From Henriciella sp. (GTDB lineage Bacteria > Pseudomonadota > Alphaproteobacteria > Caulobacterales > Hyphomonadaceae), in the NCBI GenBank assembly GCA_013213825.1, contig JABSQA010000011.1, positions 1 through 43,960 of the forward strand: a DNA stretch of 43,960 bases. Reading direction: 5' to 3'. Below, piece by piece: positions 16,914 through 25,475 of the stretch (within the stretch, counting starts at the first letter, position 1; each line of letters starts with the position of its first letter). The position numbers were made by a program, and so were the translations under genes. The notes under the pieces were generated by a model, which ran no database searches, had not been told where the DNA came from, and worked only from the letters and a program-made list of their open reading frames with translations.

Positions 16914-17110
16914 TTCCTGCAGACTCTTATCGAGCTTTAAGCCCGTCACGAGCGAGAGACTGCGATCTTAGATTGTTTTGCGGTCTATTTTGAGAGCGTG
17001 ACCCAATGACAAAGCCCTGAGTGACAGGCGTATCAACCCGCTATTAACCAACATAGCGGAAGACAGAAAATCTACCTTAAGTAGTATTTTTTGGAGACCC
17101 TGAGGCCTCA

Positions 17111-17446
17111 ATGCGGGATGTTTTGCCCTCATTTTTGATCGCGATTGGCGTTATAATAACGATTGCGATGTGGGAGCTTGCCCCACCGGAGTCTGGTACC
17201 GTGATTGCGGTGTTAGGCCCGAACGCAACCCTCAGACAAACGGTCCACGAAACCGACGCTTATTTGGTGCGCGAAAGCCGCTTACCGAACGCATATGTGT
17301 TGTATAGCCGCGCCCCAGACTTTCCGGCGCGATTGCGCCGGGCTGGCGCTATTCTCGTTTTGGATTCGGCCTATTCCGGAGCCTGCATGTCTTCCTCCCA
17401 GGAGCCAACGCGTACCCCAATAAGCGCGCGCTCGTCGTCAATTTGA
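17111..17446 (+). CDS. Small single-span membrane protein of unknown function, upstream of chemoreceptor
   Basis: A 111-residue protein with one N-terminal membrane helix (about residues 5-24) followed by a soluble segment that ends in GAILVLDSAYSGACMSSSQ and a Ser/Thr-rich tail. No family recognised. The gene lies 11 bases before the chemoreceptor start, so the two are almost certainly co-transcribed; the small protein might assist or modulate the receptor, which is inference. GGAG lies at a somewhat long distance before the ATG. The 197 bases before it hold a GACTC site near 16922 and no other clear element. Confidence 0.6.
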   Translation: MRDVLPSFLIAIGVIITIAMWELAPPESGTVIAVLGPNATLRQTVHETDAYLVRESRLPNAYVLYSRAPDFPARLRRAGAILVLDSAYSGACMSSSQEPTRTPISARSSSI

Positions 17447-17457
17447 AAGAACACAAT

Positions 17458-19020
17458 ATGATGAAATTTCTCAGCTCTCATGCCGGACCAGCGCTGTCGA
17501 AATTGCAGCAACAAACGACCAAAGGCATCGCCTTTGCGCTGTGGGCGCATTTGCCCATCGTTTTGGGATTGGGCCTCTATATCGGGTCTCCAAATCTTTG
17601 GCCGAGCCTCGCCATTTCGGCTGGTCTTGCGAGTGCGGCAACGTTTGCCGTGATGACATCTGTGACCACATCGGCCACGCGCTGTCTGGTCGCGTCTTGC
17701 TATACAATGCAAGCGGCGGCTTTGGTCTTTTTGTGCAGCGGGCATCCCTGGCAAATCGACATGCATATGTATTTCTTTGCGGCATTGGCGATCAGCGTCG
17801 CCACTTTCGACATGAGAGCGGTATTGGCCGCGGCGGGCGTCACGGCACTGCATCATCTGGCGCTCAATGTGATTGCCCCAGCTTGGGTCTTCCCCGGCGG
17901 TGCGGATTATGCCCGCGTACTTCTTCACGCGACCATTGTGATCATCCAGACGGCGGCTTTGTTGACCCTAATTTACAAATTGCATGAAGCGATTGCGACT
18001 TCGGAAGAGAAGTCGGCAGAGGTGGCAAAAGCACGGGAGACTCTGGAACAAGAGAATTTGCAACGCCAGGACATGGTTCAACGCCTCGCCAATGCGCTAT
18101 CTGGATTGGCCTCTGGTAATCTCACCATGCGGATGAATACTGAATTCTCCGGCAGCTTCGAAAAATTGCGGACGGATTTCAACACCTCAGTGGAATCTTT
18201 GGAACAGCTGGTCGGGCAAGTCATCGAGCAGACCGTGAGCATTCGCGGCGATGCTGCCGAGATCAATCAAGCGTCAACGACCCTATCCAACCGGACCGAG
18301 AATCAAGCGGCGAGTTTGGAAGAAACCGCCGCGGCTTTGGATGAAATCACCGTCACCGTTGAAACGACGGCGAAAGGATCGAAAGAGGCCAATGAATTGG
18401 TGCTCGCCACCCATAGTCGCGCGCAAGAAAGTGGCGAAGTGGTCAAAGACGCGGTCAAAGCCATGAGCGAGATCGAAGCCTCATCAGCGAAAATTGCCGA
18501 TGTCGTGTCGGTCATTGATGAAATCGCCTTTCAGACCAATCTTCTGGCGCTCAATGCTGGCGTCGAAGCGGCACGCGCGGGCAATGCCGGCAAGGGCTTT
18601 GCCGTCGTCGCAACCGAAGTTCGAACTTTGGCGCAACGCTCATCAGAGGCGGCGCAAGAGATTAAGAAGATCATTTCCCTCAGCCTCACGCATGTCGAAA
18701 ACGGCGTAAACCTGGTTGGTCGCGCGGGGACAGAGCTTGATGAGATCGTGCAACAAGTCACCAGCTTCTCCGATCTGATTGGCCATATCAGCACCGCCAC
18801 GCAAGAACAGGCCACAGCGCTGAGCGAGGTCAATTCCGCGGTCAATCAAATGAACCAAATCACTCAGCACAATGCCGCCATGGCAGAAGAAACGACAGCG
18901 GCCAGCTATTCCCTGTCATCTGCTGCGGGTACGCTGACGGAGATTGTCCAGCGCTTCAAAACAAGCAGCTCGACGGCTGGCGCGATCACGCCTTCGGCGC
19001 CGATGGGGAAGGTGGCTTAG
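17458..19020 (+). CDS. Methyl-accepting chemotaxis protein
   Basis: A 520-residue chemoreceptor. The N-terminal 180 residues form about five or six membrane helices, not the usual periplasmic sensor, and contain HPWQIDMHMYFFAALA and HHLALNVIAPAWVFPGG, so sensing is probably within the membrane. A HAMP-like linker (about 200-260) leads to the signalling coiled coil with the conserved tip EIAFQTNLLALNAGVEAARAG. There is no C-terminal NWETF-type pentapeptide for CheR docking. I prefer the ATG at 17458 over a TTG at 17443, which overlaps the previous stop. No che or flagellar genes are in the window. Confidence 0.92.
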   Translation: MMKFLSSHAGPALSKLQQQTTKGIAFALWAHLPIVLGLGLYIGSPNLWPSLAISAGLASAATFAVMTSVTTSATRCLVASCYTMQAAALVFLCSGHPWQIDMHMYFFAALAISVATFDMRAVLAAAGVTALHHLALNVIAPAWVFPGGADYARVLLHATIVIIQTAALLTLIYKLHEAIATSEEKSAEVAKARETLEQENLQRQDMVQRLANALSGLASGNLTMRMNTEFSGSFEKLRTDFNTSVESLEQLVGQVIEQTVSIRGDAAEINQASTTLSNRTENQAASLEETAAALDEITVTVETTAKGSKEANELVLATHSRAQESGEVVKDAVKAMSEIEASSAKIADVVSVIDEIAFQTNLLALNAGVEAARAGNAGKGFAVVATEVRTLAQRSSEAAQEIKKIISLSLTHVENGVNLVGRAGTELDEIVQQVTSFSDLIGHISTATQEQATALSEVNSAVNQMNQITQHNAAMAEETTAASYSLSSAAGTLTEIVQRFKTSSSTAGAITPSAPMGKVA

Positions 19021-19065
19021 TTGCCGCTTAGAGTCGTTTAGAATTCGGGCCTGCTATAAGTAAGA

Positions 19066-19142
19066 TGGTGGGCCCGGAGGGACTTGAACCCCCGACCAGA
19101 CCGTTATGAGCGGTCCGCTCTAACCAACTGAGCTACAGGCCC
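19066..19142 (-). tRNA. tRNA with CAT anticodon, probably tRNA-Ile2 (lysidine type), otherwise tRNA-Met
   Basis: The minus strand folds into a full cloverleaf of 77 bases with encoded CCA. The acceptor GGGCCTG (from 19142) pairs with CGGGCCC. The D arm contains AGCTCAGTTGGTTAGAGC, the anticodon loop is CTCATAA, and the T loop is TTCAAGT. The anticodon CAT fits elongator Met or Ile2. The acceptor pairs C4-G69 and C5-G68 with A37 and A38 match the known TilS recognition features of E. coli tRNA-Ile2, so I favour Ile2; automated callers may label it Met. It is not an initiator, since three G-C pairs are absent from the anticodon stem base. Confidence 0.93.
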
Positions 19143-19256
19143 TTACCATCAAGGCTGTTCAAATATGAACGGACGCATAAAACGCCAGACTTGATCTCGC
19201 CGCAATGGCGCAATTCAATAGAGACTGCAAGTTTTTTGATCCGTATGGAGGGTTGC

Positions 19257-20099
19257 ATGAGAAAGTTGAAGAAATCCCATTTGATGCTGGGTCTATCCGG
19301 CCTGGCTTTGGTCACGCTGACGGCCTGTGGTGGCGGCTCGCAAGAGGCTGAGACGGCGCCGGCAGACACGCCAGCGGTCGAGATCAGCGCGGCCCCAGCG
19401 CCGACGGTGACACCCAATGCTGACCCGATTGAAACCACCCATCCCAACTCCATACAACCGGAGACGACGCTGAGCATTTCCGCCCAAGGCTCGGTCGAGC
19501 GGGCGCCTGATATCGCCTTCTTGAATGCCGGGGTCCAAACCCAAGGCGAAACCGCACAAGCGGCGATGAGCGCCAATGCGACCGCGATGAATGGCGTGTT
19601 TGATGCTCTGGCAGCGGCAAATGTCGATCGCAGCGATATGCAGACATCGAATTTCTCGCTGCAGCCGCAATATGATTATTCGAACCGCTCGAATGGCCAG
19701 CCTCCGAGGCTGACCGGCTATCAGGCGTCCAATCAGCTGACGGTGCGCGTGCGGGATCTGGAAAGCCTTGGCGAAACCATGGATGCGCTGGTCTCTGCCG
19801 GCGGCAACACGTTTAACGGTCTACGCTTTGCCCTTGAAGATGATCGCGCGGCGAAGAATGCGGCGCGGGATCTGGCAATGAAAGAAGCGATTTCGCGGGC
19901 GGAACTCTACGCCGCCGCGTCTGGCTATGAAGTGGCTCGGGTTGTGACCATCTCCGAGAGTGGCGGATACGCGCCTCAGCCTATGGCAATGATGGCCGAA
20001 GCCCGCAGCATGGATCGCTCCACGCCGATTGCCTCTGGTGAAGTTGGCTATTCGGTCACCGTGAATGTGACATTCGAATTGAGAAAGCCCGCTAATTAG
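19257..20099 (+). CDS. SIMPL (DUF541) domain lipoprotein
   Basis: A 280-residue exported lipoprotein with lipobox L21-T-A-C24 and a Pro/Ala/Thr-rich linker to about residue 75. The SIMPL domain follows, with TLSISAQGSVERAPDIAFLNAGV at its start and YQASNQLTVRVRDLESLGETMDALVSAGGNTFNGLRF in the middle. Proteins of this family (for example E. coli YggE) are periplasmic or envelope-bound and linked to oxidative stress, with no known enzymatic reaction. GGAGGG at 19247-19252 fixes the start at 19257 rather than the in-frame ATG at 19191. Its stop codon lies inside the terminator palindrome. Confidence 0.88.
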   Translation: MRKLKKSHLMLGLSGLALVTLTACGGGSQEAETAPADTPAVEISAAPAPTVTPNADPIETTHPNSIQPETTLSISAQGSVERAPDIAFLNAGVQTQGETAQAAMSANATAMNGVFDALAAANVDRSDMQTSNFSLQPQYDYSNRSNGQPPRLTGYQASNQLTVRVRDLESLGETMDALVSAGGNTFNGLRFALEDDRAAKNAARDLAMKEAISRAELYAAASGYEVARVVTISESGGYAPQPMAMMAEARSMDRSTPIASGEVGYSVTVNVTFELRKPAN

Positions 20100-20108
20100 C
20101 GGGCTTTC
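20083..20108. terminator. 26-bp perfect palindrome, terminator of the SIMPL gene
   Basis: GAAAGCCCGCTAA (20083-20095) and TTAGCGGGCTTTC (20096-20108) form a perfect palindrome. It contains the TAG stop codon of the SIMPL lipoprotein gene. The AAA/TTT ends give it terminator form in both orientations, and it can also serve the convergent panD message. Confidence 0.8.
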
Positions 20109-20157
20109 CAACGCAACTTATATTCTACGCTAATCTACGCTTTAAGGGGTCGAGGGC

Positions 20158-20523
20158 TTAATAGGCCGCACTCGGCGTCTTAATTTCATTATGCTCATCC
20201 ATCAGCGCGACTTGCGGCTTATGTTGACGTGCGAGTTCCGCGTCCATTTGCACGAAAGCGGCGATGACCACACGGTCACCAAGCGCGAATTTGCGGGCGG
20301 CCCCGCCATTCACGCCAATCGTGCGAGAGCCGCGTGGGGCTTCGATCGCATAGGTTGAGATCCGCTCACCATTGGTGATGTTCCAAATGTCGACGCGCTC
20401 ATGTGGGAGAATGCCGGCAGCATCCAAAAGATCTTGGTCAATCGACACCGAACCTTCGTAATATACGTCGCACTGCGTCACTGTCGCCGCGTGCAATTTG
20501 CCCTTCAACATGTTGACCAGCAA
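20158..20523 (-). CDS. panD: Aspartate 1-decarboxylase precursor
   Basis: PanD converts aspartate to beta-alanine for pantothenate and CoA synthesis. It is made as an inactive chain that cuts itself between Gly24 and Ser25 (YYEGSVSID), turning the serine into a pyruvoyl cofactor. The numbering equals that of E. coli PanD when translation starts at the TTG at 20523, which also has GGGAGGG 6-7 bases upstream; the ATG four codons later is too far from it. K9 in MLKGKLH and [17 protein letters not shown] fit the family. Its leader holds the stem GCAGGC-CCC-GCCTGC at 20554-20568. Confidence 0.95.
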   Translation of the reverse strand: MLVNMLKGKLHAATVTQCDVYYEGSVSIDQDLLDAAGILPHERVDIWNITNGERISTYAIEAPRGSRTIGVNGGAARKFALGDRVVIAAFVQMDAELARQHKPQVALMDEHNEIKTPSAAY

Positions 20524-20606
20524 AGCTCGCCCTCCCTATCGAAAATCTACGTGGCAGGCCCCGCCTGCTATGCATATATGGGTACTGCTTGCCCCCGGGT
20601 AAAGGC

Positions 20607-20645
20607 TTTTTGTGCAGTGCAAGAGCGGTGCTAAAAGCACAAAAA
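20607..20645. repeat. 9-bp inverted repeat between panD and the sirtuin operon
   Basis: TTTTTGTGC (20607-20615) and GCACAAAAA (20637-20645) are perfect complements with 21 bases between them. It lies downstream of the leftward sirtuin operon and upstream of panD. It may be part of the former's terminator, with a smaller GTGC-TTTTA-GCAC stem inside on the minus strand, or a site in the panD promoter region. Confidence 0.35.
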
Positions 20646-20711
20646 TGGGACGACGGGAAGAGGTCTGACCGCGTTGTCATCAGGCGCTTGTAATTATTAC
20701 GATTATTAACC

Positions 20712-20990
20712 TTAGGTGAGGCCGTGTAATTGCCCGGTTTCAAGGTTGAGTTGCACGGTCAAATCATTGTGATCTTGTGCGGCTGCGAGATTCTCCAGCG
20801 GTGTCATCGCCGCTTTCAACAGATCGTAGTCGCGATCATCGCCGATCACCCCGCCTGACGCCGAAATCGAAGTCAATGTGTGCTTGATGGTCGGCGTGTC
20901 ATCCTCGATGGCGTAACGTCGCTCATAGATAATGGTCACAGCCCCCGGCAAGGCCGCGAAGCGCAGGGCTTTGACCCAGTCTGCGCTCAT
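20712..20990 (-). CDS. Hypothetical protein coupled to sirtuin gene
   Basis: A 92-residue soluble protein with no membrane segment and no family I recognise. It looks like a mixed alpha/beta fold: a strand-rich first half (AVTIIYERRYAIED...HTLTSISASGGVIG) and a helical segment (DYDLLKAAMTPLENLAAAQ). Its ATG overlaps the sirtuin stop by 4 bases (ATGA), so the two are translated together. That coupling suggests a partner or substrate of the deacylase, which is inference. Confidence 0.7.
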   Translation of the reverse strand: MSADWVKALRFAALPGAVTIIYERRYAIEDDTPTIKHTLTSISASGGVIGDDRDYDLLKAAMTPLENLAAAQDHNDLTVQLNLETGQLHGLT

Positions 20991-21745
20991 TCGAGTGGGC
21001 TTCCAAGCAGACTCATCGTTTCGCGCAAGAGCGGGCCGATTTCTGTGTTGAGGACCAGATCGGCATAGACGTCATGCTCTGTCTCCTCGCGATTGATAAT
21101 GATGTACTTCGCGCCATGCTGTTTCGCGATGAGCGGGATATTGGCTGCGGGATAGACCACCAAAGACGACCCGAGCGCGATCATCAAATCACAGGATAAG
21201 GCTTCACTTTCAGCTATGGCCATTTGTTTTTCTGGCATGGCCTGTCCGAACGAAATCGTCGCAGATTTCAACAAGCCACCGCAAAAGTCGCAAGTCAGAT
21301 CCTCTTTCGCTTCCCAGCGCGGGCGCAGGGCCTCGTATTCGTGGCGCTTCCCGCAATTGAGGCATTTGGCGTAGGACGCATTGCCATGGACTTCGATGAC
21401 TTTCTCGTCCGGAACGCCGCCATCTTGATGCAGATTGTCGACATTTTGAGTCACCACGCGGGTTACCTTGCCCATTTCGACCAGTTTGGCGATGGCGAAA
21501 TGGCCCGCATTGGGAGTGGCCCCTGTCCAGCCAGCCGTCCGTTCGAAAACCCGCCGCCATCCCTCTTTGCGCGCCTCAGGATCGGCAACGAAGTCTTGGA
21601 AGTAAATCGGTTTCATCTTTGACCAGACGCCGCCCGGAGAGCGAAAGTCTGGGATTCCGCTTTCGGTGGAAATACCGGCGCCAGTGAAGATCACGACGCG
21701 GTCGGCCGCTTCAATATGATTGGCGAGAGATTGTGCTTCATCCAT
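20987..21745 (-). CDS. cobB: Sir2 family NAD-dependent protein deacylase
   Basis: A 252-residue sirtuin that removes acyl groups from lysines using NAD. The NAD site motifs are GAGISTESGIPDFRSPGG (22-39) and TQNVDNLHQDGG (99-110). The catalytic base is H120 in EVHGNA, and the zinc is held by C128, C131, C152 and C155. The family size and motifs match bacterial CobB; the symbol is by family, and acyl preference (acetyl versus succinyl) cannot be read here. The downstream 92-residue gene is coupled through ATGA. The divergent acylase gene starts 142 bases away. Confidence 0.93.
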   Translation of the reverse strand: MDEAQSLANHIEAADRVVIFTGAGISTESGIPDFRSPGGVWSKMKPIYFQDFVADPEARKEGWRRVFERTAGWTGATPNAGHFAIAKLVEMGKVTRVVTQNVDNLHQDGGVPDEKVIEVHGNASYAKCLNCGKRHEYEALRPRWEAKEDLTCDFCGGLLKSATISFGQAMPEKQMAIAESEALSCDLMIALGSSLVVYPAANIPLIAKQHGAKYIIINREETEHDVYADLVLNTEIGPLLRETMSLLGSPLE

Positions 21746-21887
21746 GCGCTGACGCTAACCGAGCGGCGAAAGCCCGCCAACCGAAAATATAAGAATGAAC
21801 GAGCTTTGGGGGATCTCTCGCGCGGTCAAGCCTTGGCGGCGACGGTCCGGGCGTCCAGTATGCGTTCAAATCAGGGGAGCAAAACGA

Positions 21888-24038
21888 ATGATCAAAAAGA
21901 TCCTCGCCGGGCTGGCCGCGTTGATCGCTGTTCTGGCCATCGCAGCTGCGATATACACTTGGGATCCGCTCCCACAAAACCCGAATGCCGACATCTTGGC
22001 CGCGGAGGCCGCGAATTATGAGGTCGAGATTATTCGCGACAATTGGGGCGTTCCGCACATTTACGGGCAGACCCATGCCGACACGGCCTTCGGCGTCGCT
22101 TACGCGCATGCTGAAGATGATTATGAAACGATCCAAGATGTCGTCGCCGCGACGCGAGGCGTGCTCGCGCGCTACAAAGGCGCATCCGCGGCCCCAACCG
22201 ACTATATCGTTGCGCTCTTGGATGTGTGGGGAACCGTCGACCGGCGATATGAGACGGATGTGCCCGCGGATATCAAAGCCATTGCTGAAGCTTATGCGTC
22301 CGGACTAAATCTCTATGCCGCCGAACATCCCGACGAGACTTGGGCAGGCCTCGCGCCATTTACAGGGCAAGACGTGGTCGCTGGTTTCATTTTCAAAACG
22401 CCCTTCTTTTACGGTTTTGATGAGACATTACAGGCTTTGTTTGCTGAGGAGCGTGATGCACCGCTGGCGGTGGATCCAAGCCAGCGCACCTGGTTCTTAC
22501 ATCCCAGCATGAATACTGAACGTGGCTCCAATGCTTTTGCCGTTTCGAGCGAGCGAAGCGGAGATGATATGACCCGTTTGCTGATCAATTCACACCAACC
22601 GATGACGGGTGCCGTGGCGTGGTGGGAGGCGCATATCGTGTCGGAAGAGGGGCTCGATATTACCGGTGGATTATTCCCTGGCACGCCAGTCATTTTGCAC
22701 GGCTTTAACCGCCATCTTGGCTGGGCGAATACGGTCTCAAAGCCCGACCTGACGGATATTTATCGTCTGACCCTAAATCCCGACAAACGTGATCAGTATC
22801 AATTGGACGGTGAATGGCGCGCCTTCGAAGAGTCGACGGCGACCTTGCGGGTCAAACTGTTTGGACCGTTCGCCTTAAAGGTTCGTCGTCCCGTTCGACG
22901 CACTGAGCATGGGCCGGTGATTGAGGCGGCGCATTGCACGTATGCGGTACGATATGCCGGCATGGATGAGGTACGTCAGTTGGAACAATATGTGCGGCTC
23001 AATCTGGCGGAGAATTGGGACCAATTCAGTACCGCCATGGGTCTGAATGCGCTGCCAAGCATCAACTATGTCTATGCTGACAAAGACGGGACGATCGCCT
23101 TCATCCATAATGGCCAATACCCGGAACGTTTACCGAATTGGGATTGGAAAGCCGATTTACCTGGCAATCGCTCTGATCTGATTTGGCAAGATTACATTCC
23201 CTATGCCGAAGGCCCAAAGCTGGTGAACCCTGCCTCTGGGTTCATCTATAATGCGAACAATACGCCCTATCGCGCCACTGACGGTGAGGACAATCTAAGC
23301 CCCGGGGATTTCCCAGACTGGCTGGGTTTACAAACGAATGAGACCAATCGCTCTTTGCGCATTCAAGACCTGACGGATGGGACGCGCCTGATGACTCGTG
23401 ACCGCTTGCTCGCGATCAAGTTTGATGATGCTTATTCGAACAGCTCCGAAGCGAGTGACTTTTTGGCTCAAGTTTTAGCCCATGATTGGACGTCCGCACC
23501 CGAGATGGCCGAAGCTGTCGCGCATTTGCAAGCTTGGGATCTGCGGACAAATATCGAGAACCGGCATGCCGCCTTGGGAGTACTGACGGTCTTGCGGCAT
23601 GTCACCGGTCAATTCACCGGCGATTACGGCCCCGCGCCACATGAGGCCTTTCGTGAGGCGGTCGACTTATTACAGACCAATTACGGACGGATCGATCCGG
23701 AATGGGGAGAGGTCAATCGCCTTCTGCGGGGGGAGACAGATTTACCCGTAAGTGGAGGACCGGACATTTTACGCGCCATCTATCCCGCTGATATGCGCGA
23801 TGATGGAAAGCTGTACGCCAATGCGGGTGACACTTGGATTGCTTTGGTAGAGTGGACCGCGGATGGCGCACAATCAGCGGACGTCATTCACCAATATGGT
23901 GCCGCGACGCTGGATGAAAGCTCGCCCCATTATGATGACCAAGCCCCATTATTCGCGAATGAGGAATGGCGACCGGCTTTGCTGACGCGTGCAGAGGTTG
24001 AGGCGAACGCGACCCGAACCTATCGGCCAGGGCGTTAG
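21888..24038 (+). CDS. Penicillin acylase (S45) family N-terminal nucleophile amidase
   Basis: A 716-residue envelope-directed hydrolase precursor of the penicillin amidase family, which also includes cephalosporin acylases and the acyl-homoserine-lactone acylases PvdQ and QuiP. An N-terminal hydrophobic segment (residues about 5-25) is a signal or anchor. The alpha chain has IIRDNWGVPHIYGQTHADTAFGVAYAHAEDD. Self-cleavage should occur before Ser214 (codon 22527-22529) in ERG-SNAFAVS, making that serine the beta-chain N-terminus. GGGGAG fixes the ATG at 21888; the open frame extends to 21795. The stop overlaps the convergent epoxide hydrolase gene. Confidence 0.9.
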   Translation: MIKKILAGLAALIAVLAIAAAIYTWDPLPQNPNADILAAEAANYEVEIIRDNWGVPHIYGQTHADTAFGVAYAHAEDDYETIQDVVAATRGVLARYKGASAAPTDYIVALLDVWGTVDRRYETDVPADIKAIAEAYASGLNLYAAEHPDETWAGLAPFTGQDVVAGFIFKTPFFYGFDETLQALFAEERDAPLAVDPSQRTWFLHPSMNTERGSNAFAVSSERSGDDMTRLLINSHQPMTGAVAWWEAHIVSEEGLDITGGLFPGTPVILHGFNRHLGWANTVSKPDLTDIYRLTLNPDKRDQYQLDGEWRAFEESTATLRVKLFGPFALKVRRPVRRTEHGPVIEAAHCTYAVRYAGMDEVRQLEQYVRLNLAENWDQFSTAMGLNALPSINYVYADKDGTIAFIHNGQYPERLPNWDWKADLPGNRSDLIWQDYIPYAEGPKLVNPASGFIYNANNTPYRATDGEDNLSPGDFPDWLGLQTNETNRSLRIQDLTDGTRLMTRDRLLAIKFDDAYSNSSEASDFLAQVLAHDWTSAPEMAEAVAHLQAWDLRTNIENRHAALGVLTVLRHVTGQFTGDYGPAPHEAFREAVDLLQTNYGRIDPEWGEVNRLLRGETDLPVSGGPDILRAIYPADMRDDGKLYANAGDTWIALVEWTADGAQSADVIHQYGAATLDESSPHYDDQAPLFANEEWRPALLTRAEVEANATRTYRPGR

Positions 24039-25198
24039 TCGAACGCCCGGCCCCAAGCCTGGACATCTGCCACGAATAGGTCAGGCGCTTCCATCGCGGC
24101 AAAATGGCCGCCATGATCCATGTCTGTCCAATGGGTTAGATTATAGGCTCGCTCACACCAGGAACGCGGCGGTGGCGTGTAGATTTTCTCGCCCGGGAAA
24201 TTTGCAAAGCCGGTTGGTGTTTCGCAGCGCTGGCCTTCCGGCAGGTTCGGCCCGCCCTCACCAAAGAAGGCGGCATAGTACCAAACCGACGTCGCAATGG
24301 CGTCATTGACCAAATAGATCATCACATTGGTGAGCAATTGGTCTTTGGAATAGACACTGAGTAAGTCATCATTCTTCAAGTCCGACCAGCCATGGAACTT
24401 TTCAAGAATCCAGGCCGCCGTCCCCATCGGGCTGTCCATGAGGGACATGGCGAGCGTTTGCGGCTTGGTGGCTTGCTGCATGAAATAACTGCCCCCCAAT
24501 TGCATGGCCGCTTGCGTGTGCTGGATCCAGGCCAGCTCTTCATCATTTTGCGGAGTGGATGGCGTCGGTCGAAACCCGATCATATTGAGGTGGATGGCCT
24601 TGCAGCCGCCTTTTTGGTTGTGCGTGCCGTGGTCAAAGCCAATCCACGACGTGACCATGCCGCCCCAGTCGCCACCTTGGGCGAGATAGGTGTCATAGCC
24701 CAGCACGTCTTGCATCAATGTGTTCCAAAGCTTGGCGGTTGCGCGCTGTCCAAGTGGTGCTGACGGTTTCCCGGAAAAGCCATATCCGGGCAGTGAGGGA
24801 ATGATGAGATCAAAGGCGTCTTCGGCCTTACCACCATGCTGGCTTGGATAGGCCAGCGGACCGATCGCATCGAAAAATTCATAAAAAGAGCCAGGCCAGC
24901 CATGCGTGATCAATAGGGGGCGCTGTCCATTAGCTTCGCCAACAATGTGCATGAAATGGATGGGTAAGCCGTCAATCTCGGCGATGAAATGCGGATAGCG
25001 ATTAAGATCTGCTTCGGCGGCGCGCCAATCATAATCCGCCAACCAATAGGCTTGGATATCTTTCATCACCGGTGTCGACATACCGAGTTGCCAGTCTGGA
25101 AGACCCTGCGGTTCTGGAAACCAAGCATAAGCCTCCACCCGCCGCCGGATCTCGTCCAGCTTTGCTTGTGGAACATCGATCTGAAATGGTTTGGCCAT
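24035..25198 (-). CDS. Epoxide hydrolase, alpha/beta fold, microsomal (EHN) type
   Basis: A 387-residue hydrolase that opens epoxides to diols through an ester intermediate. The N-terminal 110 residues form the EHN domain found in microsomal and juvenile-hormone epoxide hydrolases. The oxyanion motif is HGWPGS (99-104), the nucleophile is D177 in GGDWGG, and the base is H365 in DHGGHFAAME. The sequence suggests a soluble protein. Its GGAGGG ribosome binding site is inside an 8-bp hairpin, which may restrain translation. The 3' end overlaps the convergent acylase gene by 4 bases; no functional link is apparent. Confidence 0.92.
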   Translation of the reverse strand: MAKPFQIDVPQAKLDEIRRRVEAYAWFPEPQGLPDWQLGMSTPVMKDIQAYWLADYDWRAAEADLNRYPHFIAEIDGLPIHFMHIVGEANGQRPLLITHGWPGSFYEFFDAIGPLAYPSQHGGKAEDAFDLIIPSLPGYGFSGKPSAPLGQRATAKLWNTLMQDVLGYDTYLAQGGDWGGMVTSWIGFDHGTHNQKGGCKAIHLNMIGFRPTPSTPQNDEELAWIQHTQAAMQLGGSYFMQQATKPQTLAMSLMDSPMGTAAWILEKFHGWSDLKNDDLLSVYSKDQLLTNVMIYLVNDAIATSVWYYAAFFGEGGPNLPEGQRCETPTGFANFPGEKIYTPPPRSWCERAYNLTHWTDMDHGGHFAAMEAPDLFVADVQAWGRAFD

Positions 25199-25209
25199 AA
25201 TAAAACGCT

Positions 25210-25231
25210 CCCTCCGAGGCTAATCGGAGGG
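25210..25231 (-). promoter_or_regulatory. Hairpin sequestering the epoxide hydrolase ribosome binding site
   Basis: On the minus strand CCCTCCGA (25231-25224) pairs perfectly with TCGGAGGG (25217-25210) around a 6-base loop. The second arm is the only Shine-Dalgarno sequence, 11 bases before the ATG at 25198. A closed hairpin would block ribosome binding. Regulation is inference. Confidence 0.45.
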
Positions 25232-25276
25232 TGACGTGGATCATGAATTGGTCAAGTAGGAACGCCGCGTTAGGGT

Positions 25277-25474
25277 CTAAACGCCTGCATCGGCCATGGC
25301 GTCACCGACATCTTCGGAGATGCCATTCCACTTGTCGCCGGTATTGCTGCCAGTGGTTCCGATCGCGCCGATCAAGGCGACGGTCATCATTCCTAAGATC
25401 AATCCGTATTCAACGGCGGTTGCCCCAGAATCATTGGTCGCGAAACGCGTCGTCCAATCGCGGAGTATGTTCAT
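25277..25474 (-). CDS. flp: Flp family type IVb pilin
   Basis: A 65-residue pilin precursor of the Flp/Fap type, assembled by tad systems for tight adherence. The prepilin peptidase site is SG/ATAVEYGLILGMMTVALIGAIG, with the conserved Glu at +5 after cleavage and the hydrophobic helix following. I use the ATG at 25474, preceded by GAGG at a good distance, instead of one four codons earlier. The gene begins one base after the mutT stop, at the tail of the ppiC-argJ-mutT operon, and no tad/cpa genes are in the window, so it is a displaced or extra pilin copy. Confidence 0.88.
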   Translation of the reverse strand: MNILRDWTTRFATNDSGATAVEYGLILGMMTVALIGAIGTTGSNTGDKWNGISEDVGDAMADAGV

Positions 25475-25475
25475 C

